A program made the translations under genes and the position numbers. Shown piece by piece: positions 63,886 to 64,000 of a stretch of DNA of 64,000 nucleotides; positions within the stretch are counted from its first letter, which is position 1, and each line of letters starts with the position of its first letter. The notes beneath the pieces were generated by a model. The model was given only the letters and a program-made list of their open reading frames with translations, did not search any database and had not been told where the DNA came from. The stretch is from Bacillota bacterium (lineage in GTDB: Bacteria > Bacillota_A > Clostridia > Lachnospirales > Lachnospiraceae). The stretch lies in NCBI GenBank assembly GCA_023443625.1, contig JAEZTQ010000098.1, positions 33,608 to 97,607 of the forward strand, read 5' to 3'.

Positions 63886-64000
63886 AGTAACGTATGAAAA
63901 CCCGTAGCCTAAAAAATAGGCTCATTCAGAACCTTGAAAATTGCTAGATATAGTTTTTTGGCATGCTACCGCCGCCCTTGACAGCATGGCAAAACAATGC
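63886..64000. other. Right-hand edge, unassigned
   Basis: A small hairpin AGCCTA-aaaaa-TAGGCT sits at 63906-63922. The last 40 bases are GC-richer and contain the imperfect inverted repeat GGCATGCT/AGCATGGC. They may be the edge of another element, but the window ends before this can be judged. Confidence 0.3.

Overview
The window is low-GC DNA with the regulatory style of a Firmicute: strong Shine-Dalgarno sequences, TTGACA/TATAAT promoters, a T-box, a lysine riboswitch and U-tailed terminators. The gene content (GH2/GH36 glycosidases with a GPH symporter, an acyl-CoA dehydratase activase-type ATPase, many ABC systems, ABC-F, NCS2 permeases) suggests an anaerobic clostridium, most like Lachnospiraceae. 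That placement is inference; no rRNA is present. I saw no tRNA or rRNA genes, no CRISPR array and no intact insertion sequence. LAYOUT. 1-3.0 kb: a family 2 glycosyltransferase, then ilvN and ilvC; a striking tandem array of GGAGGA/TCCTCC hairpins precedes ilvC. 3.2-11.1 kb: a HAD phosphatase, then a TetR regulator followed by a galactoside-utilisation cluster (GH2, GPH symporter, GH36 alpha-galactosidase). 11.1-17.6 kb: an ABC-F ribosome-protection-type protein behind a probable transcription attenuator, a SanA/YdcF protein, and a response regulator-ABC-histidine kinase module. 17.6-28.3 kb: an overlooked 41-codon lysine-rich gene, a secreted Ig-like protein, a 1409-residue activase-like ATPase, a zinc-ribbon membrane protein, a heterodimeric ABC exporter and an orphan membrane-anchored protein. 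28.3-34.7 kb: tyrS behind a tyrosine T-box, a dCMP deaminase, and on the minus strand an aroF-tyrA-aroA operon driven by a perfect consensus promoter. Tyrosine charging and aromatic amino acid synthesis therefore sit side by side. 34.8-44.6 kb: an EF-G-like GTPase, convergent purine and uracil permeases, a lipoprotein cyclophilin, and a three-gene amino-acid ABC importer behind a lysine riboswitch, which marks it as a lysine importer. THE MOST UNUSUAL PART is 44.8-62.8 kb. It is one long, tightly packed plus-strand locus that resembles a remodelled Tad/Flp-type pilus or secretion system. It has three MinD/CpaE-like proteins with eroded P-loops, a CpaB-like SAF protein, a CpaF-like ATPase, and one 675-residue protein that looks like TadB and TadC joined. 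It also has four short single-pass paralogues in place of Flp pilins, two very large anchored proteins that alternate Ig-like folds with CPxC...GCPxC zinc-ribbon modules and carry His/Cys-rich stretches, a third anchored protein, and an HEMGH membrane metalloprotease-like protein. I see no classical Flp prepilin, prepilin peptidase or secretin. Its first intergenic region holds three and a half ~92-base units that form two hairpins each, and the arms of the first hairpin change together between units, which is good evidence for a selected RNA (or cruciform) structure. 62.8-64 kb: a GNAT acetyltransferase and a decayed P-loop kinase-like pseudogene.
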